43,443 nt of DNA, taken from positions 1-43,443 of the forward strand of contig DOKQ01000097.1 of NCBI GenBank assembly GCA_003510215.1, in the 5' to 3' direction. The notes under the pieces were generated by a model that was not told where the DNA came from, ran no database searches, and saw only the letters and a program-made list of their open reading frames with translations. This document shows positions 22,556 through 31,019 of this stretch, piece by piece. Source of the stretch: Erysipelotrichaceae bacterium. Lineage in GTDB: Bacteria; Bacillota_I; Bacilli_A; Erysipelotrichales; Erysipelotrichaceae. A program made the translations under genes and the position numbers. How positions within the stretch are numbered: the stretch's first letter is position 1; every line of letters begins with the position of its first letter.

Positions 22556-23968
22556 ATGACAGGTATACCACTAATTATCACATTTGTAATTTCGATTGTT
22601 GTCATGATTTTAGCCATATCGAAGTTCAAAGTCCATCCGTTTTTGGCGATTATGGGGATATCGCTGATTTTAGCTCTGATTGTAGGAATTCCAATCGTTG
22701 ATATTCCTGCGACTGCAGATTCACCAGCCGTCAGCGGCATTGCATCGATCATTGGTGCAGGGTTTAGTTCGACATTTGCCGGTATCGGGATTGTCATTAT
22801 TTTAGGGGCTCTTGTGGGTGTTCTACTTGAGAAAACCGGAGCAGCGATTAAACTTGCGGATATGGTTGTTTCCGCTGTTGGGAAAAAACGTCCTGAGCTA
22901 GCTATTATGATTATGGGATGGATCGTTTCAATCCCCGTATTCTGTGATTCCGGATTTGTTATTCTGGATCCAATTCGTAAAGCGTTGCGTAAACGTACGA
23001 TGGCATCCAGTGTCTCTATGACCGTGGCTTTATCCGCTGGGTTATATGCGTCGCACGTATTTATTCCGCCAACACCAGGGCCAATCGCAGCTGCAGGTGC
23101 AGCGGGCTTAGCGGATTCATTATTGCTTGTTATGGGATTTGGTGCTCTTATCAGTATTCCAACACTGATTGCGGCCTACTTTTATGCCATGTACATTGGC
23201 AAAAAAGTTAAATCTACCGAAGATTTTGAAGATGATGGAGAAATCACGAATACCTATGAGGACCTTGTTAAAGAATATGGAAAGTTGCCAAATGGATTTG
23301 CGGCTATTGCTCCAATTTTAATGCCGATATTACTTATGGCTCTTTCATCCGTGGTTGTGGCCATGAAGATGTCAGGACCTATGATTAACGTTATTCGTTT
23401 CCTTGGACATCCGATGCTTGCGTTAACCGTCGGATTACTGTTTGGAATTTACTTGCTGTATGTTTCAGGAAAATTGGCTTCGTTTAATCAGATTACCAAT
23501 GACACCTTAAAAACCGTAGGACCTATCCTATTTGTTACTGCTGCGGGTGGTGTGTTAGGTCGTGTTATTGCTTCTGCTGGATTTATTGAGTATATTCGTG
23601 GAAATGCGACAGCGATTTCAACGATTGGTATTTTCTTCCCATTTATTATCGCAGCGATCCTAAAATCTGCACAAGGATCTTCAACTGTAGCGATTACGAC
23701 AACAGCAGGTATGCTGGGTAGTTATTTAGCCAGTGATTCACTGATGGTTGCTTTGGGACTAACAACGCCGGTTCTAGCGGCTTTAGCTGTTATGGCTATT
23801 GGTGCTGGTGCGATGACAGTTTCTCATGCAAATGATAGTTATTTCTGGGTTGTAACTAATTTTGGTGGTATGAAAGCTGAAGATGGTTATAAGACTCAAA
23901 CAGCAGTTACTCTTGTCATGGGTATTGCCGCGATGATTGCTATCTTTATTTTCTCACTGATTTTCTAG
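22556..23968 (+). CDS. GntP-family permease, probably glycerate importer
   Basis: A 470-residue integral membrane protein with about 12-14 hydrophobic segments. It belongs to the GntP (gluconate:H+ symporter) family: residues such as IPVFCDSGFVIL and HVFIPPTPGPIAAAG are family hallmarks. The substrate is not readable from sequence; the linked glycerate kinase and CdaR-type regulator point to D-glycerate. AAAGGAGAAAGAGG precedes the ATG. A 10-bp hairpin separates it from the kinase gene, and the two are likely transcribed together from the promoter at 22511. Confidence 0.9.
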   Translation: MTGIPLIITFVISIVVMILAISKFKVHPFLAIMGISLILALIVGIPIVDIPATADSPAVSGIASIIGAGFSSTFAGIGIVIILGALVGVLLEKTGAAIKLADMVVSAVGKKRPELAIMIMGWIVSIPVFCDSGFVILDPIRKALRKRTMASSVSMTVALSAGLYASHVFIPPTPGPIAAAGAAGLADSLLLVMGFGALISIPTLIAAYFYAMYIGKKVKSTEDFEDDGEITNTYEDLVKEYGKLPNGFAAIAPILMPILLMALSSVVVAMKMSGPMINVIRFLGHPMLALTVGLLFGIYLLYVSGKLASFNQITNDTLKTVGPILFVTAAGGVLGRVIASAGFIEYIRGNATAISTIGIFFPFIIAAILKSAQGSSTVAITTTAGMLGSYLASDSLMVALGLTTPVLAALAVMAIGAGAMTVSHANDSYFWVVTNFGGMKAEDGYKTQTAVTLVMGIAAMIAIFIFSLIF

Positions 23969-23975
23969 GTTTTCT

Positions 23976-24002
23976 AAAGACTTGGCTCATCCCCAAGTCT
24001 TT
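23976..24002 (+). other. Intercistronic hairpin between permease and glycerate kinase
   Basis: AAAGACTTGG and CCAAGTCTTT form a perfect 10-bp stem with a 7-nt loop. Only a short T3 ends the stem before CTGATAGAGG, so it is more likely an mRNA-stabilising or partial-termination element than a full terminator. Confidence 0.65.
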
Positions 24003-24018
24003 CTGATAGAGGTGTGAT

Positions 24019-25164
24019 ATGAAACATATTTTATGTATGCCCGATTCATTTAAGGGCACGATGAGTTCTGCGGAAGTTGGAACGATTATGAAGGATGCCA
24101 TTTTACAGGTTTTTAACAATGCTCTTGTCGAAAACTACGCCGTCGCCGATGGTGGTGAAGGGACCGTTGATGCGTTTCTTTCGGCCATTGAGGGTGTAAA
24201 AAGGGAAGTTACTGTGGCAGGTCCTTATCATGAGTTGATTTCTTCGTTCTATGGAAAGATGATTGATGATGTAGCCATTATCGAAATGGCTGCCTGTGCC
24301 GGATTACCTCTTGTGGAGGATCACAAAAATCCTGAGCTGACAACAACGTATGGTGTCGGTCAACTGTTACTCAAAGCACTGGATGATGGTGCAAAGAAAA
24401 TCATCGTTGGTCTTGGCGGTTCCGCTACCAATGATGGAGGTTGTGGCATGGCAGCTGCCTGCGGTGTGCGATTCTATGACTCGTCAAATCAGGTATTTGT
24501 TCCGACCGGGGGAACACTTAAGGATATTGTTCATATCGATGTTCAACAACTTGATCCTCGAATTTTAACAACTGAAATCGTGACAATGTGCGATATTGAC
24601 AACCCACTGATCGGTCCTATGGGAGCCTCTGCTATTTTTGGTCCTCAAAAGGGAGCTGATCCTTCGATGGTTACACGTCTGGATTCAGGATTGTCCCATC
24701 TGGCAGAAGTCATAAAGAGAGATCTAGGAATGGATGTTGCTATGGTTGCGGGTGCCGGTGCGGCTGGTGGTATGGGAGCAGGTATGATGGCTTTCTTTCA
24801 CTCAACTTTGCAGATGGGCATTGAAACCGTTTTGGATGTTATTCATTTTGATGACCTTCTTGATCGTATCGACTGCATATTTACCGGTGAAGGTAAGATA
24901 GATTCTCAATCACTTCGTGGTAAAGTTGTTATTGGTATTTCGAGAAGAGCAAAGAAAAAAAATGTTCCCGTAATTGCTATTGTAGGCAGTATTGATGAAC
25001 AGGTATTTGATTTAAGCAGTGAAGGGGTTAGCGCGATGTTCAGTATTAATCATCAGCCATTGCCCTTTGAAATTGCAAAGCTGCACTCAAAGGAAAATCT
25101 GGCAAAAACCATGCATCAGGTTTGCCAACTACTCTTATTAAACACAAAGACCACCTCAACTTAA
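24019..25164 (+). CDS. Glycerate kinase (GarK/GlxK type)
   Basis: The enzyme phosphorylates glycerate with ATP so it can enter lower glycolysis; enzymes of this family generally make 2-phosphoglycerate. The 381-residue sequence shows the family start PDSFKGTMSSAEV, VADGGEGTVDAF, the Gly-rich IVGLGGSATNDGGCGMAAACG, GPQKGAD and FTGEGKIDSQSLRGKV motifs in order. AGAGGTG precedes the ATG. It is downstream of the GntP permease in the CdaR-linked operon, and its terminator overlaps the stop codon. Confidence 0.94.
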   Translation: MKHILCMPDSFKGTMSSAEVGTIMKDAILQVFNNALVENYAVADGGEGTVDAFLSAIEGVKREVTVAGPYHELISSFYGKMIDDVAIIEMAACAGLPLVEDHKNPELTTTYGVGQLLLKALDDGAKKIIVGLGGSATNDGGCGMAAACGVRFYDSSNQVFVPTGGTLKDIVHIDVQQLDPRILTTEIVTMCDIDNPLIGPMGASAIFGPQKGADPSMVTRLDSGLSHLAEVIKRDLGMDVAMVAGAGAAGGMGAGMMAFFHSTLQMGIETVLDVIHFDDLLDRIDCIFTGEGKIDSQSLRGKVVIGISRRAKKKNVPVIAIVGSIDEQVFDLSSEGVSAMFSINHQPLPFEIAKLHSKENLAKTMHQVCQLLLLNTKTTST

Positions 25165-25178
25165 GGTGGTCTTATTTT
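25147..25178 (+). terminator. Terminator of the glycerate operon
   Basis: AAGACCACCT pairs with AGGTGGTCTT around a 7-nt loop that contains the kinase stop codon; ATTTT follows. Confidence 0.85.
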
Positions 25179-25182
25179 AAGT

Positions 25183-25217
25183 AAAAACCCAGTTCATGTT
25201 CATGATCCGGGTTTTTT
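25183..25217 (-). terminator. Terminator of rpsD
   Basis: Read on the minus strand, AAAAAACCC and GGGTTTTT flank an inner TCATG/ATGA pairing. The run of Ts on the minus strand follows the stem, placed just after the rpsD stop. Confidence 0.75.
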
Positions 25218-25225
25218 GATGACGA

Positions 25226-25831
25226 TTAACGGTTATAGAATTCGACTACGAGCGCTTCGTTGATTTCAGCGTTTAATTCATTACGTTCAGGTAAACGGAT
25301 GAACACACCTTTTTTCGCTTCTTTGTCAAAAGAAACGTAAGCCACTGTGTTTAGTGTTGCTTCCAAAGCATCACGGATTGAATCCATGCTCTTTGAAGAT
25401 TCACGAACCTCAATGGTTTGTCCAGGTTTTACTGAGTATGATGGAATATCAACTTTTTTACCATCAACCAGAATGTGGCCGTGGTTAACAAGTTGACGTG
25501 CCGCATTACGAGTGCGACCTAAGCCCATGCGATAGACAACATTGTCTAAGCGGGATTCAAGTAAGAACAAAAAGTTATGACCTGTAACTCCTTGTGCCTT
25601 GACTGCCTTTAGGTATGTGTTGTAGAACTGACGTTCTGTAACTCCATACATGAAACGAATGCGTTGTTTCTCACGCAATTGCATACCGTAGTTGGATAAT
25701 TTTCCACGACGGGCTGTTGGTCCGTGTTGACCAGGTGCATACTGACGGCGTTTTAGCTCTTCACCGGTTTCTAGGATTGAAAATCCTAAGCGGCGAGCCT
25801 TCTTCCAAACGGGTCCTTTTACTCTTGCCAT
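25226..25831 (-). CDS. rpsD: 30S ribosomal protein S4
   Basis: S4 is a primary 16S rRNA-binding protein that starts 30S assembly. The 201-residue sequence has the usual N-terminal part (MARVKGPVWKKARRLGFSILETG) and an S4 RNA-binding domain (about 90-155; LESRLDNVVYRMGLGRTRNAARQLVNHGHILVDGKKV). The N-terminus has no cysteines, so it is the zinc-independent form. A strong ribosome-binding site (AAGGAGGA) precedes the start. The gene stands alone with its own promoter and a structured leader, and is divergent from ezrA. S4 in Bacilli represses its own synthesis at such a leader. Confidence 0.98.
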   Translation of the reverse strand: MARVKGPVWKKARRLGFSILETGEELKRRQYAPGQHGPTARRGKLSNYGMQLREKQRIRFMYGVTERQFYNTYLKAVKAQGVTGHNFLFLLESRLDNVVYRMGLGRTRNAARQLVNHGHILVDGKKVDIPSYSVKPGQTIEVRESSKSMDSIRDALEATLNTVAYVSFDKEAKKGVFIRLPERNELNAEINEALVVEFYNR

Positions 25832-26003
25832 ATGTATTCCTCCTTTATTGTTTTATGGCGACATAAAACAACAACAGGCGCAATTCATCGTTGAAGGGTG
25901 TTTGTCTTGGGTATTTCGCTTTAAGCAGCAAGTTACTTTACTCCATCTGATGATGTGACAAACGCCGGATTCAAGACTTTGCGAGCTGCTATCATTTAAC
26001 GCT
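25832..26003 (-). ncRNA. S4 autoregulatory leader of rpsD, with pseudoknot
   Basis: The roughly 170-nt leader contains two interleaved helices: 25985-25990 with 25924-25929 (AGCAGC/GCTGCT) and 25957-25963 with 25900-25906 (GTTTGTC/GACAAAC). Because they alternate they form a pseudoknot, as known for the B. subtilis S4 leader. A further perfect 8-bp hairpin (25850-25869) sits just before the ribosome-binding site. S4 binding should block rpsD translation. A 68-codon frame inside is not a gene. Confidence 0.8.
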
Positions 26004-26008
26004 TTAAT

Positions 26009-26037
26009 ACTATAGCAAATAAGTCTTCGAATGTCAA
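26009..26037 (-). promoter_or_regulatory. rpsD promoter
   Basis: On the minus strand, consensus TTGACA (26037-26032), 17-bp spacer and TATAGT (26014-26009): a strong sigma-A type promoter. Confidence 0.9.
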
Positions 26038-26073
26038 TTTTTAGTTCTTTTGTCATCAATTTTGACCTGAATA

Positions 26074-26082
26074 TGATACAAT
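26074..26082 (+). promoter_or_regulatory. ezrA promoter, extended -10
   Basis: TGATACAAT, an extended -10, lies 21 bp before the ezrA ATG. TTGTCA at 26050 is 21 bp away, too far to be an ideal -35. Confidence 0.55.
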
Positions 26083-26103
26083 AGACGCAATGAGGTGGTA
26101 TGA

Positions 26104-27843
26104 ATGTCGTTTGAAGAAATGTTACAGCTGTTATCCAATGAAATGACGTTGATGATTATCGGGGGTCTACTCCTGTTTTTCATCGTGTTACTGGTGATTC
26201 GTCGCATACGGGTTCGTTCGCTTTTGAAGCGCTTAAACGAATGCGAGGTACGTTATAACTCAATTAAGAGTGTTCCTTTGCAGTTCAAGTTAAACAAAGC
26301 AATCGCTTTGGCCCGTATTTCTGAAGATGTATCCACAACGGTGAATCATTCACAGCAGAGTTATTTAAAGATTCAGGATCGTTTTAAGGAAATAGCCACC
26401 ATTCTTGCGGATACTGAGGATTTGATTCTAACAGGCAAATTGAAGGATAGCAAGGATAATTGCTCTGATTTACATGTGCTTCTTGATGAAACGACGGATT
26501 GGGTGGAAGATACAGAGCGAACATTGAATCTTGTGCTGGAGCAGGAAGCGAAGCAACGAGTAGAAATCACGAAACTCAAGGATGAGTTTAGAGAGATCAA
26601 AGCTTCGAGCGCAGCGAAAGCCAATGCTTTATCGATAAGTAAGGAAACGTTGGATTCAATGATTGGCGAAGTGGAAAAGATGTTCTCAAGTTTCGAGGAA
26701 TGGATGTTTGCTTCGGAGTTTGAGAAAGCTTCAGAGAAAACTCTTGAAATTGATGAACAGGTCAAACGGCTATCCACACTTGTTCAACAGCTTCCGGATT
26801 TGATTGCTCAGGTTAAGGGAATACTTCCGCGTCTTGTGGATGATGTTTCCTATAATTATAGTCGATATAAGCAAAAGGGAGTGTATCTAACACACCTTGA
26901 TGTTGCAAAGAATCTTGAATTTATCTCATCTACGCTTAAAGAGGATTTAACCTCGTTACGAACGTGCTCGATTGAAAAGGTCAAGGAACACTGTGAGGAT
27001 AATGAGAAGCGACTCAAACAGCTGCTGACATCAATGCAACGTGAGGAAAAGGCTTACGATGATCTGGTTGAAACAAGGTCGTCCTTATCTTCGCTTCTGG
27101 CGGAAAATACACAATTGTTCTCCCAACTTAAAAAGCAGGGGGCACATATTGCTTTGCGTTATGGCTATATGTCCTATGAGGATAAAATTCCGGCACTTGA
27201 GGCCACATTGATTAAATCAAATGAAACCTATCGTCGTCTTGAAAAGATGATGGTGGACCATTCCGTACCTGCTTCAACTCTGATTGTTTCTTTCAAGGAA
27301 TCCCTTCAGGATGTTGGAAATCAGAACAAGGACATTCAATCACAATTACAGATTTTACAGAGTGCTCAAAGTGATGAGGATCGTGCTAAAAAGCAATTAC
27401 TTAAATTGCATTTGATTATGAATGAGATTTCCTCCAAAATTGCCAAACATCGTTTACCTACGATTTCTGATTCATATCAGGGAGATGTGGTTGCGGGAGA
27501 AAAACTCATCGTGCAAATTGAAGAGATGCTCGATAAATCACCGTTGGATGTCAAAATGTTGAACCCATTAGTGGCCAATGCAATTGACACAATCTATAAA
27601 CTTTACAACAATGTCAACAATATCGTCGGTATGGTCGATATGATTGAACATGCGATTGTCTTTGGAAATAAATATCGTTCCAGTTTACCGATGATTGATT
27701 CTGAGCTGACTCGTGCTGAATTAAGCTTTAGGAATGGTGAGTATACTCAGGCTCTGACCATTGCATTATCGGCAGTAGAAAAGATCCATCCAAACTCTTA
27801 TGAAGAATTGATTAAGGAGAATGCTCGCAGTGGACGCAATTAA
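26104..27843 (+). CDS. ezrA: Septation ring formation regulator EzrA
   Basis: EzrA is a membrane-anchored spectrin-like protein that binds FtsZ and controls Z-ring placement and turnover. The 579-residue sequence has a single N-terminal membrane helix (about residues 16-34, MIIGGLLLFFIVLLVIRRI) and then long charged coiled coil to the end, the standard layout and length (about 560-575). The start ATG follows GAGGTGG. It begins the unit ezrA-iscS-thiI-SAM hydrolase-ffh. In B. subtilis ezrA, a NifS-like gene and thiI are neighbours and rpsD is nearby, which supports the call. Confidence 0.92.
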   Translation: MSFEEMLQLLSNEMTLMIIGGLLLFFIVLLVIRRIRVRSLLKRLNECEVRYNSIKSVPLQFKLNKAIALARISEDVSTTVNHSQQSYLKIQDRFKEIATILADTEDLILTGKLKDSKDNCSDLHVLLDETTDWVEDTERTLNLVLEQEAKQRVEITKLKDEFREIKASSAAKANALSISKETLDSMIGEVEKMFSSFEEWMFASEFEKASEKTLEIDEQVKRLSTLVQQLPDLIAQVKGILPRLVDDVSYNYSRYKQKGVYLTHLDVAKNLEFISSTLKEDLTSLRTCSIEKVKEHCEDNEKRLKQLLTSMQREEKAYDDLVETRSSLSSLLAENTQLFSQLKKQGAHIALRYGYMSYEDKIPALEATLIKSNETYRRLEKMMVDHSVPASTLIVSFKESLQDVGNQNKDIQSQLQILQSAQSDEDRAKKQLLKLHLIMNEISSKIAKHRLPTISDSYQGDVVAGEKLIVQIEEMLDKSPLDVKMLNPLVANAIDTIYKLYNNVNNIVGMVDMIEHAIVFGNKYRSSLPMIDSELTRAELSFRNGEYTQALTIALSAVEKIHPNSYEELIKENARSGRN

Positions 27844-28978
27844 TCAGGGTATCTATCTGGATTATGCAAGCACGAGTCCGTTACTGGATGAAGTACTGGA
27901 GGCAACACAAGTTCTGTTGCCACAGTTTTATGCCAATCCGGATTCATTGCATACACCGGGAAGCAAAATGGCCGCATTGCAGCAACGTGCCCGCAAGCAG
28001 ATCGCTGGTCTTTTGGGATGTCAGGATCATGAAGTTATTTTTACTTCAGGTGCAACCGAAGCAAATAACATGGCTATCAAAGGGATTGCACTAGCAAATC
28101 AGGCTAAAGGAAAACATATTGTAACAACAGCTATAGAGCATAAAAGTGTGATGAGTGCTATCACTCAGCTTGTGGATCATTTTGGATTTGAGTGCACGAT
28201 ATTACCGGTGGATGCTAAGGGCAACATTGATTTGCATCAGTTGGAGGCATCTTTACGAAAAGATACCATTTTGGTTAGTGTGATGGCTGTGAACAATGAA
28301 ATCGGAACTGTGTTTCCCATTGACACTATTACCCAAATTGTCAAACGATACTCAAAAGCATATATGCATGTGGATTATGTGCAGGCTTTAGGAAAGATTG
28401 AGTTGCAACTTCAGCGTGTGGATGCTGCGAGTTTTTCTGGGCATAAAATTGGCGGGTTAAAAGGTAGTGGTGTACTTTTTAAAGGTCAAAACGTTCCTAT
28501 GCTGCCACTTTTGAGCGGGGGCCAACAGGAGAACTATCAGCGATCTGGCACATCTAACGCCATTGCAAATATTACCTTTGCGAAAGCGATGCGCTTGGCT
28601 ATCGAATCTCAGCCTGTTTCATATCGTAAGGCAACTCGTTGGAAACAACGGATTATATCCGAGTGTAAACAGATTGAGGGGTGGGCATGTATATCTGCGG
28701 AAGATGCTTCCCCATTTATAATATCCATGGCGTATCCCAAGGTTCCATCGCAGATTATGTTAAATGCACTTGATCAAAAAGGTATTTATGTTTCTGCCAT
28801 CAGCACCTGTTCAACCAAAAGCCAGCAGGTTTCCTATGTGCATCAGGCCATAGGGCTTAGTGATGATCGCTCTAGAAGTGTCATTCGGGTTTCTTTATCT
28901 TCCATGACGAAAGATGAGGATGTTGAAGCCTTTATTCAAGCCTATAAGGAGGTTATTTTTCATGGTTACTCAACCTAA
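27830..28978 (+). CDS. Cysteine desulfurase (NifS/IscS-like), sulfur donor for ThiI
   Basis: A PLP enzyme of about 382 residues that takes sulfur from cysteine. The N-terminus IYLDYASTSPL, the PLP lysine K206 in SFSGHKIGGLKGSG, and the persulfide Cys C327 in STCSTKSQQ are visible. The gene overlaps both ezrA (14 nt) and thiI (17 nt), matching the NifZ-ThiI arrangement of B. subtilis in which the desulfurase feeds 4-thiouridine synthesis. Start: GTG 27830 has AAGGAG about 11 nt upstream, whereas ATG 27821 abuts that site; either is possible. Numbering is from GTG. Confidence 0.92.
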   Translation: MDAINQGIYLDYASTSPLLDEVLEATQVLLPQFYANPDSLHTPGSKMAALQQRARKQIAGLLGCQDHEVIFTSGATEANNMAIKGIALANQAKGKHIVTTAIEHKSVMSAITQLVDHFGFECTILPVDAKGNIDLHQLEASLRKDTILVSVMAVNNEIGTVFPIDTITQIVKRYSKAYMHVDYVQALGKIELQLQRVDAASFSGHKIGGLKGSGVLFKGQNVPMLPLLSGGQQENYQRSGTSNAIANITFAKAMRLAIESQPVSYRKATRWKQRIISECKQIEGWACISAEDASPFIISMAYPKVPSQIMLNALDQKGIYVSAISTCSTKSQQVSYVHQAIGLSDDRSRSVIRVSLSSMTKDEDVEAFIQAYKEVIFHGYST

Positions 28979-30158
28979 TATTATCGTCGTTCGATTTGCA
29001 GAACTTTCTACAAAGGGGAAGAATCGCAAACAGTTCATTACGATGTTACGTCAAAATATACAGGAAGTGTGCAAAGGATTTCCATCATGCAAGGTTCAGC
29101 AGGCTTATGATCGTATCTATGTGTTGGTCAATGACGAAAATGCATCGGAACTCATGAATCGACTTCAGGATGTCTTTGGTATTGCGACACTATCTCTTGC
29201 CTATCAGGTTCCATTAGCCATCAATGACATTATCGACGCTGCTTTTACACTGATTCAAAAAGAGCCTGTGAGCACATTTAAAGTGATAACACGACGCATG
29301 AATAAACAATTTCCATTGGAGTCGGATGAAATCAACCGGGCAGTGGCTAAAAAGATTTTGCAGGAAACGGATTTTGTTGTTGATGTTCACAAGCCTCAAG
29401 TGAAAGTGCTGGTAGAAATACGTCATCATGAAGCCTATGTAACCGTTAATACGATTGAAGGTGCCAAAGGGTATCCGGTGAAGATTCAAGGGAAGGCTAT
29501 GTTGCTTATGTCGGGTGGCATTGATTCATGTGTTGCTTCCTACTTAAGTAATAAGCGGGGAATTGAGGTCGAAGCAATCCATTTTGCCTCTCCACCTTAT
29601 ACATCCGATGCTGCGAAGCAGAAGGTTCTTGATCTTGCTAAGGTTTTGACTCGATATCAGCCATTCATCCGCTTGCATATTGTGCCATTTACGGATATTC
29701 AGATGCAGATTGCTATGAATGTTCCCGAAAGCTATCGCATTACTGTGATGCGTCGATTTATGGTACGATTGGCTCAACGTTTAGCCGAGCAGCGCCGCTG
29801 CAAAGCATTAATTACCGGAGAAAGTGTTGGGCAGGTTGCTTCACAGACACTTGAAAGTATGAGTGTGATCAACGAAGTGACAACCATGCCGATATTACGA
29901 CCGTTAGTTTCATTTGATAAAACTGAAATTATTGAAATTGCCAAAAAAATTGGAACGTATGATATTTCCATTCGTCCATTTGAGGATTGTTGTACCATTT
30001 TTACTCCTGTAGCTCCTGTCACAAAACCATTGCTGCATAAAGCACAACGTTTTGAAAGTAAACTTGATATTGAAACATTAATTGAAGAGAGTTTAGCCGC
30101 GACAGAAGTCGTCATGATAAGGTATAATGATGCAAAAGAAGAAGATTCATTCTTCTAA
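28962..30158 (+). CDS. thiI: tRNA 4-thiouridine synthase ThiI
   Basis: ThiI makes 4-thiouridine at U8 of tRNA and can take part in thiamine thiazole synthesis. The 398-residue protein has an N-terminal ferredoxin-like and THUMP region (about 1-165) and a PP-loop ATPase with SGGIDS at residues 184-189. It lacks the C-terminal rhodanese domain of the E. coli enzyme, as in Bacillus. A Cys pair, C343-C344 in FEDCCTIF, may serve as the sulfur-handling site. ATG 28962 has AAGGAGG 9 nt upstream; the 16-codon longer reading would start well inside the desulfurase gene. Confidence 0.96.
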   Translation: MVTQPNIIVVRFAELSTKGKNRKQFITMLRQNIQEVCKGFPSCKVQQAYDRIYVLVNDENASELMNRLQDVFGIATLSLAYQVPLAINDIIDAAFTLIQKEPVSTFKVITRRMNKQFPLESDEINRAVAKKILQETDFVVDVHKPQVKVLVEIRHHEAYVTVNTIEGAKGYPVKIQGKAMLLMSGGIDSCVASYLSNKRGIEVEAIHFASPPYTSDAAKQKVLDLAKVLTRYQPFIRLHIVPFTDIQMQIAMNVPESYRITVMRRFMVRLAQRLAEQRRCKALITGESVGQVASQTLESMSVINEVTTMPILRPLVSFDKTEIIEIAKKIGTYDISIRPFEDCCTIFTPVAPVTKPLLHKAQRFESKLDIETLIEESLAATEVVMIRYNDAKEEDSFF

Positions 30159-30170
30159 GGGAGGTAATTT

Positions 30171-31016
30171 ATGAATCATTTATTAGTACTGCAAAGTGAT
30201 TTTGGTCTTGTGGATGGGGCAGTAGCTGCAATGTATGGTGTTGCCTTTGATACATGCAAGGATTTAAAGGTTTATGATTTGACCCATGAAATACCCCCTT
30301 ACGACTTGTTTGCGGCCTCCTACCGCCTCATTCAATCGGTTCAGTATTGGCCCAAAGGGACCGTTTTTGTTTCTGTCGTTGACCCAGGTGTAGGTTCACA
30401 ACGCAAAAGTGTGGTAGCAAAGACTTTGTCTGGTCATTATATCGTCACTCCGGATAACGGCACACTGACTCATCTTAAACGACTGATTGGAATTGAAGAA
30501 ATTCGGGAAATTGAAGAGGCTGTTCATAGACGCCAGAACACGGAACATTCCTACACATTTCATGGACGTGATGTTTATGCCTATACCGGAGCTAAACTGG
30601 CGGGTAAACTGATTACCTTTGAAGAAGTTGGGCGTTTGCTAAGTGTTGAACACATTGTTGAGCTGGATGTGATTGAACCCACGTTTGATGGCGAAAAAAT
30701 TACCGGTAATGTGGATATTCTCGATGTTCGCTTTGGAAGCTTATGGACCAACATACCAAGAGAGATGTTTGAAAAACTGAATATTTCCTTTGGTGAATGG
30801 GTTGAAGCGACCATTTCTTATGGACACATCCGCAGTTATCAGAATCAGGTTTGTTATGGACCAACATTTGCCATGGTGAATCTGGGTGAAGCACTATTGT
30901 ATACCAATTCGATGTATCACATGGCTTTGGCAATCAATCAGGGAAACTTTGCCCGTGCTTACAATATTGGTACGGGATTGCAGTGGAAAGTAGAATTAAA
31001 GAAAGTTGTGAGGTAA
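30171..31016 (+). CDS. S-adenosylmethionine hydrolase (DUF62/SAM hydroxide adenosyltransferase family)
   Basis: The 281-residue protein belongs to the chlorinase/fluorinase superfamily. It has QSDFGLVDGAVAAMYG at the N-terminus, VVDPGVGSQR, TPDNG and FHGRDVYA. The Asp-Arg-His set that activates water in the hydroxide adenosyltransferases (D71, R78 and H131 here) is present, so hydrolysis of SAM to adenosine and methionine is the likely reaction rather than halogenation. GGGAGG precedes the ATG. It is placed between thiI and ffh with 12-nt and 3-nt gaps. Its biological role in such bacteria is unclear. Confidence 0.87.
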   Translation: MNHLLVLQSDFGLVDGAVAAMYGVAFDTCKDLKVYDLTHEIPPYDLFAASYRLIQSVQYWPKGTVFVSVVDPGVGSQRKSVVAKTLSGHYIVTPDNGTLTHLKRLIGIEEIREIEEAVHRRQNTEHSYTFHGRDVYAYTGAKLAGKLITFEEVGRLLSVEHIVELDVIEPTFDGEKITGNVDILDVRFGSLWTNIPREMFEKLNISFGEWVEATISYGHIRSYQNQVCYGPTFAMVNLGEALLYTNSMYHMALAINQGNFARAYNIGTGLQWKVELKKVVR

Positions 31017-31019
31017 GAT

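Noticed and set aside
25853..26059. 68-codon frame on the minus strand upstream of rpsD
   Set aside because: It lies across the promoter and the pseudoknotted S4 leader, has no ribosome-binding site and no recognisable protein features.
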